Position numbers and translations under genes: made by a program
DNA from: Paraburkholderia caffeinitolerans
GTDB lineage: Bacteria; Pseudomonadota; Gammaproteobacteria; Burkholderiales; Burkholderiaceae
Direction: 5' to 3'
NCBI RefSeq assembly: GCF_902859945.1
Contig: NZ_CADIKL010000040.1
Span: 18,350 to 82,349 of the forward strand
DNA: 64,000 nt
The notes under the pieces: model-generated
What the model was told of the DNA's origin: nothing
Databases searched by the model: none
The model's input: only the letters and a program-made list of their open reading frames with translations
Part shown: in pieces, positions 60,333 to 64,000 of the stretch
How positions within the stretch are numbered: the first letter of the stretch is position 1
How the letters are laid out: each line of letters starts with the position of its first letter

Positions 60333-61043
60333 GTGAACAAAGCGATCCGTATTCTCGTCGTCGACGACGACTCGCAGATTCGCAGCCTGCTATGCGACTG
60401 CCTTGCAGACTTCGGCATGACGACTGCACAAGCCGCCTCAGGCGCGGATATGCATCTCGCGCTGAGGGAAGGGGGCTTCGACCTCGTGGTGCTGGACCTG
60501 ATGCTACCGGACGACGATGGCCTCAACCTGTGCCGCGAGATTCGTGCGACCTCGGAGATTCCATTGATCATCCTGACCGCGCGCGGCGAGATGACCGACC
60601 GGATTGTGGGACTGGAATTGGGGGCGGACGATTACGTCGTCAAGCCGTTTGAACCGCGAGAGCTGGTCGCACGCATTCAGACCATCCTGCGCCGCGTACG
60701 CGCGCAAACGCAAGGCCGCACGCGAGCGCAGGAGGAAAGCCGCTTCGCGGGCTGGCGGCTTCATCAGACCGGCCGCCACCTGATTGCCGCCGACAACACC
60801 GTCATCCCGTTATCGAACGCTGAGTTTCGCTTGCTCAACGCGTTCCTCGCCGCGCCGGGACGCGTGCTGAGCCGCGAATACCTGATGGATACCGCTCGCG
60901 GCAAGTCGATCGACGCGTTCGACCGCAGCATCGATGTACAGATCTCGCGCTTGCGCCAGAAGCTGCGGGAGGACATCAAGGAGCCGAAACTGATCCGCAC
61001 GATTCGCGGCGAGGGCTACATGCTCGATGTCAATCACCGCTAG
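60333..61043 (+). CDS. OmpR-family two-component response regulator
   Basis: 236 residues. The receiver domain has acidic Asp11 and Asp12, phospho-acceptor Asp55 in VVLDLMLPDDDG, Thr81 and Lys103 in VVKPFEPREL. The winged-helix effector domain includes SNAEFRLLNAFLAAPGRVLS and SIDVQISRLRQKLREDIKEP. Start is GTG 60333 behind GGAG. It is divergent from tonB and has no adjacent kinase; the kinase at 50828 is divergent from the receptor gene, so the pair was probably split by insertion of the catabolic genes. Confidence 0.93.
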   Translation: MNKAIRILVVDDDSQIRSLLCDCLADFGMTTAQAASGADMHLALREGGFDLVVLDLMLPDDDGLNLCREIRATSEIPLIILTARGEMTDRIVGLELGADDYVVKPFEPRELVARIQTILRRVRAQTQGRTRAQEESRFAGWRLHQTGRHLIAADNTVIPLSNAEFRLLNAFLAAPGRVLSREYLMDTARGKSIDAFDRSIDVQISRLRQKLREDIKEPKLIRTIRGEGYMLDVNHR

Positions 61044-61056
61044 GCGCGGATGGATT

Positions 61057-62298
61057 CTAGAAGCGCTCGACTCTGAACGGCTGCGGGTCGACGAGCGTTT
61101 CTTCACCCATCATCATTTCGGCGATCAAACGGCCCGTGACCGGGCCCAGCGTCAGGCCATGGTGTGCGTGTCCGAACGCGAACCACAAGTCCCGGTGATT
61201 TCTCGCGGGCCCGATGATCGGCATCATGTCGGGCGTGCAAGGACGCCGCCCCATCCAGGCCTCGTCGTCGAGACGCTCGCCCAATGGAAACAGCGTGCGC
61301 GCAAGCGGCTCGACCGCAGCGAGTTGCGTGGGCGTTTTGGGCGCATCGCAGCTCGCGATTTCCGCCCCCGTGGTCAAGCGGATACCTCTTGCCATGGGCG
61401 CAAGCAGGTAGCCGTTCTCGACGTCGAGAACCGGATGGTTCAGGCGGGCCGCCGCTCGGGGCGCATAGTGCATGTGGTATCCGCGTTTGACGGCAAGCGG
61501 CAATCGGTAGCCAAGGCGTGAGCTCACGCGGTCCGACCACGGCCCCAATGCCACGACCGCCGATGAAGCGGCGATCGTTCCCGTTTGCGTGTCGACCGTC
61601 CAACCTTCGCGAAACGAGTCTGCATCGCCGATGAAAAACCGCCCGCCCAATGCTTCGAAATACTTCGCGTAGGCTGTGACGAGCGCGTTGGGATCGCTCA
61701 CGCAATCGGATGCTGGGTAGCGCAAGCCGCCGGACAAGGTTCGGTCGAGATCAGGTTCTTTCCGTTGCAGATGAGCGGCATCCAGCGCTTCGTACTCCAC
61801 ACCATATTCCCGGTGCCACCGTTCGGCGATGCGGGTTTCCTCGTCCTGTACGGCCGCCGTGCGAAACACCTTGATCCAGCCGGTTTGACGCAACAGCGCG
61901 GACACCCCGGCGGCGGCGGCCAGCGAGCGATGTTCGTCCACCGAATGCTCGATCAATGTCGAATATGACGTCGCGATAGCGGCATGCTTCTGCGGGTGAG
62001 AGTTACGCCAGTATTGCCACAGAAATGGCGCCGTCTTGATTATGGCGTCGGGGTGGTAGCGGACGTGCGTGGATCGATTGCGCGCATAGCGAAGCAAGGT
62101 CCGGAGATCGCGTGGAAACGCGTAAGGATAGACGCCTTCACGCTGGATCAGTCCGGCGTTGCCAAACGAAGTTTCGTTGCCGGGCTGCTTGCGGTCGACC
62201 AGTGCGACCTGGCGGCCACGCTTTTGCAGGTGCACGGCAACGGACACGCCGACAATGCCCGCGCCAAGCACGACGGTATCGAATTTCAGGGAGGGCAT
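61057..62298 (-). CDS. FAD-dependent D-amino-acid dehydrogenase-like oxidoreductase
   Basis: 413 residues of the DAO family. N-terminal FAD motif VVLGAGIVGVSVAVHLQKRG and the ETSFGNAGLIQREGVYPYAF segment resemble DadA (D-amino acid dehydrogenase). The C-terminus has WMGRRPCTPDMMPIIGPARN and FAFGHAHHGLTLGPVTGRLI, also DadA-like. Enzymes of this kind feed electrons from D-amino acids into the respiratory chain and yield oxo acids. It lies 18 bases behind ridA, forming an operon. It would use the D-amino acids freed by the neighbouring peptidases. D-proline or hydroxyproline specificity is an alternative. Confidence 0.87.
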   Translation of the reverse strand: MPSLKFDTVVLGAGIVGVSVAVHLQKRGRQVALVDRKQPGNETSFGNAGLIQREGVYPYAFPRDLRTLLRYARNRSTHVRYHPDAIIKTAPFLWQYWRNSHPQKHAAIATSYSTLIEHSVDEHRSLAAAAGVSALLRQTGWIKVFRTAAVQDEETRIAERWHREYGVEYEALDAAHLQRKEPDLDRTLSGGLRYPASDCVSDPNALVTAYAKYFEALGGRFFIGDADSFREGWTVDTQTGTIAASSAVVALGPWSDRVSSRLGYRLPLAVKRGYHMHYAPRAAARLNHPVLDVENGYLLAPMARGIRLTTGAEIASCDAPKTPTQLAAVEPLARTLFPLGERLDDEAWMGRRPCTPDMMPIIGPARNHRDLWFAFGHAHHGLTLGPVTGRLIAEMMMGEETLVDPQPFRVERF

Positions 62299-62316
62299 GA
62301 ACTCACCTGTTGCCGG

Positions 62317-62673
62317 TTAAGCAAGGAGCGCCGTTACGGCGACTTCGACGTCGCAACCCGGCTTCATCAGCAACGCCTGCACACATGCGCGAGTGGGCGC
62401 GCAACCGGACGGCACCCACGCATCCCACACGGCGTTGAATTCCGCGAAGTGTTTGGGATCGCTCAGCCAGATAGTCGCGGTAAGGAGACGCGTGCGGTCG
62501 ACCCCTGCCGATTCGAGCAGGGTATCGATGCGCGCGAGGACTTCTTGCGTCTGCTCAGTCACGGAAACATGTGCCGTGTCGGGCACCTGGCCGGCCAGAT
62601 AAACCACCTCTTTGGCGATCACCACCTGGCTCATGCGTGCGTTCGTTTGAAGACGTTTAATTTCGTTCGACAT
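62317..62673 (-). CDS. RidA-family imine/enamine deaminase
   Basis: 118 residues. VAKEVVYL-type core (VVIAKEVVYLAGQVPDTAHV, QTQEVLARIDTLLESAGVDR) and the active Arg in CAPTRACVQALLMKPGCDVE are typical of RidA. RidA removes reactive imines produced when amino acids are oxidised. Its place just before the D-amino-acid dehydrogenase-like gene fits that role exactly. The ATG at 62673 gives the normal length; longer readings cross into the operator region. It is divergent from the XRE-cupin regulator. Confidence 0.9.
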   Translation of the reverse strand: MSNEIKRLQTNARMSQVVIAKEVVYLAGQVPDTAHVSVTEQTQEVLARIDTLLESAGVDRTRLLTATIWLSDPKHFAEFNAVWDAWVPSGCAPTRACVQALLMKPGCDVEVAVTALLA

Positions 62674-62743
62674 GATGTTGGACCGATGAAATGCTGGCGT
62701 CGTCCGGCCAGACTCTTTGAAAAGAAGCGTCAAGTGACGTGAG

Positions 62744-62784
62744 TTATCATATACGAGAAAATTTAAAATTCCCGTATATGAGAA
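62744..62784. promoter_or_regulatory. inverted repeat overlapping the XRE-cupin start codon, probable operator
   Basis: TTATCATATACGAGAA (62744-62759) and, inverted, TTCTCATATACGGGAA (62784-62769) agree at 14 of 16 positions around a nine-base AT core. The right half covers the regulator ATG at 62778. This would allow one regulator dimer pair to repress itself and the divergent ridA operon. Confidence 0.7.
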
Positions 62785-63458
62785 AAAAATCTTCACCGGA
62801 AGCCAGTTCGAGGGTCAAGGCAGTGGCCGAAGAGCCGGTTGCAGAGATGCGCGAGGCGCCGCCCACGCTCGACCATAAGTTGGTGGGCGGGCATTTGCGT
62901 CAGGCGCGCAAGGCGCGCGGCCTGACGCTGGCGGAGTTGTCCGAGCGCTCGGGAATCGCGGTGTCCACGATCTCTAAAGCCGAGCGCGGCGATATCGCGC
63001 TGACCTACGACAAGTTTGCGGCGCTCGCGCACTCGCTGGAGCTGGAGTTCGACGCGATCTTTGGGCGCCGCCGAAAATCGGCGCGCGGTCCGATCAAGCC
63101 GTCCTTTACACCCGCCGGCAAGCAGCCTATCTACGACACGCCGAACTACGAGTACGGCATGCTCGCCAACAATCTGACCGGCAAACGGATGGTACCGATG
63201 CGAGCGCGGATTCATGCGCGTGCAGTGTCGGACTTTCCGGAGTACATCCGGCATTCGGGCGAAGAGTTCGTCTTTGTGTTGAGTGGCGCACTCGAATTGC
63301 GTTTTGAAATCGGCAAGTCATTCAAACTGGCGCCCGGCGACAGTCTGTATTTCGACAGTTCGGTCGGGCATGTCTACTTGAGCCTCAGCGAGGAGGATGC
63401 GCAGGCACTGGTGTGCTGCGTCGATAGCGATGGCGACAGGCCGAGTGGCGTCATTTGA
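62778..63458 (+). CDS. XRE-cupin transcriptional regulator
   Basis: 226 residues. The XRE helix-turn-helix is at about 38-94 (LVGGHLRQARKARGLTLAEL, SERSGIAVSTISKAERGDIA). A cupin domain (about 150-222) has VSDFPEYIRHSGEEFVFVLS and LAPGDSLYFDSSVGHVYLSL. Regulators of this type often sense amino acids or their oxo acids and control amino acid catabolism. ATG 62778 has no clear ribosome site and may be leaderless. It is divergent from ridA with an inverted repeat between, so it probably controls ridA and the dehydrogenase gene. Confidence 0.9.
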   Translation: MRKKSSPEASSRVKAVAEEPVAEMREAPPTLDHKLVGGHLRQARKARGLTLAELSERSGIAVSTISKAERGDIALTYDKFAALAHSLELEFDAIFGRRRKSARGPIKPSFTPAGKQPIYDTPNYEYGMLANNLTGKRMVPMRARIHARAVSDFPEYIRHSGEEFVFVLSGALELRFEIGKSFKLAPGDSLYFDSSVGHVYLSLSEEDAQALVCCVDSDGDRPSGVI

Positions 63459-63504
63459 CCGACGACGTGAAGATTATCAACTAGACGGAAATGGAGGCGC
63501 AGAC

Positions 63505-63810
63505 ATGACACGGATCACGATGCTTATGGCGGCCGCGATGCTGGGAATCGCGGCGACCGTTCCGCAGGTGGGCAATGCTGGCACGGCCAAGCCTGCGCGA
63601 CATCTCATCGAGTGCGGCAACGACCAGCAGAAAGTCTATGTGGCCTATGCGTTCTCGGATGCCAGACGCAGCGGGACGGGGTCAGTAACGACCTGCATGG
63701 CCAATGGCGATGTGACCACTGAGGCGGGAATCTGGAAACTGGAGGACAGCCTGAGCGCGCGATTTCAGCGTAAGGTCGTGATCCTGAACATGATCCGGCT
63801 GGACCGGTAG
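63505..63810 (+). CDS. small exported protein of unknown function
   Basis: 101 residues. A signal peptide (MTRITMLMAAAMLGIAATVP, cleaved near VGNAG) is followed by a short mature part with two Cys (HLIECGNDQQ, VTTCMANGD) that may form a disulfide bond. A GGAGG site lies nine bases before the ATG. No family is recognised. It stands alone between the regulator and the insertion-sequence end. Confidence 0.65.
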   Translation: MTRITMLMAAAMLGIAATVPQVGNAGTAKPARHLIECGNDQQKVYVAYAFSDARRSGTGSVTTCMANGDVTTEAGIWKLEDSLSARFQRKVVILNMIRLDR

Positions 63811-63821
63811 AAGGCGTAACA

Positions 63822-63850
63822 CCAATGTCATGGCCAGATACAGATGTCCG
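63822..63850 (+). repeat. IS-end direct repeat, copy 1
   Basis: 29 bases reading CCAATGTCATGGCCAGAT, then ACAGATGTCCG. They are repeated with few changes at 63891-63920. CAGATGTCCG also recurs inverted at 63865-63874. Multiple short repeats at an end are typical of IS21-like elements. Confidence 0.6.
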
Positions 63851-63890
63851 CCGCACCCCCAAAGCGGACATCTGAACTTAGCCACTACAA

Positions 63891-63920
63891 CCAAATGTCC
63901 CGGCCAGATTGAGATGTCCG
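63891..63920 (+). repeat. IS-end direct repeat, copy 2
   Basis: 30 bases reading CCAAATGTCCCGGCCAGAT, then TGAGATGTCCG. A further ATGTCCGG occurs at 63939-63946. See copy 1. Confidence 0.6.
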
Positions 63921-63948
63921 ACTTCCGGCTCAATAGAAATGTCCGGTT

Positions 63949-64000
63949 TTAGAGAGGTTTGCTTCTGTCTTTCTTGGGTTCGTCCTCCACTTCGTGTTGA
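63949..64000 (-). CDS. C-terminal end of a probable transposition protein (cut by window)
   Basis: The last 16 complete codons read QHEVEDEPKKDRSKPL and then TAA. This charged tail directly precedes the repeated IS terminus, so a transposase or its helper ATPase is likely. Nothing else of the gene is visible. Confidence 0.45.
   Translation of the reverse strand, partial: QHEVEDEPKKDRSKPL

Larger units (their letters stand above)
63822..64000. mobile_element. end of a probable insertion sequence, continuing beyond the window
   Basis: About 180 bases with direct and inverted repeats of an ATGTCCG-containing unit, adjoining the last codons of a minus-strand gene whose product would be a transposition protein. 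The outer boundary cannot be set exactly. The family is probably IS21-like or similar. Confidence 0.5.

Overview
The window is GC-rich, tightly packed DNA whose gene content (class V phosphonate aminotransferase, DUF1223, TAXI-type binding protein, IclR, LysR and DeoR regulators, CaiB-type CoA-transferase) points to the Burkholderiaceae, probably Burkholderia, Paraburkholderia or Caballeronia. This is an inference from gene content and composition. I see no rRNA, tRNA or CRISPR array.

1-22 kb is a patchwork of small metabolic units. A truncated phnW, a DeoR regulator and a divergent dimethylglycine/sarcosine-dehydrogenase-like flavoprotein come first. Next are a YbaK-type deacylase, a stand-alone amino acid permease with its own terminator, a binding protein without signal peptide, a DUF1223 protein, and an IclR regulator facing an MFS / CoA-transferase / citryl-CoA-lyase-like operon. 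Then follow a PqiB-like MCE protein, a TAXI binding protein, YceI, a VOC protein, and a LysR regulator divergent from a berberine-bridge-type oxidase with a palindromic operator between them.

22.2-45.0 kb is one long minus-strand operon of 18 genes for an extracellular contractile injection system (eCIS, Afp/PVC/CIS type): sheath, tube, zinc-ribbon protein, proline-rich protein, DUF4255 terminator, AAA+ ATPase, small protein, DUF4157 protein (possible cargo), tube-initiator/LysM proteins, split hub and spike, PAAR tip, gp25, two large baseplate J-like proteins, a gpI/beta-helix protein and DUF6519. Nine junctions are 4-base stop/start overlaps. I find no tape measure or tail fibre. The distal end abuts a scar made of a headless LysR gene and the tail of an amidohydrolase gene.

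45.7-63.5 kb looks like a dedicated system for taking up and degrading peptides that contain D-amino acids. It has two DAP-like serine D-aminopeptidases, an M55 (DppA-like) D-aminopeptidase, an M81 (MlrC-like) metallopeptidase, an L-Ala-D/L-Glu epimerase-like enzyme, a TonB-dependent receptor, a private TonB-ExbB-ExbD-ExbD complex, an MFS carrier and a split two-component system. A D-amino-acid dehydrogenase-like enzyme, RidA and an XRE-cupin regulator follow. A 40-base block (34 identical positions) lies upstream of both the receptor and tonB, and ties the locus into one probable regulon. The right edge enters a probable insertion sequence.
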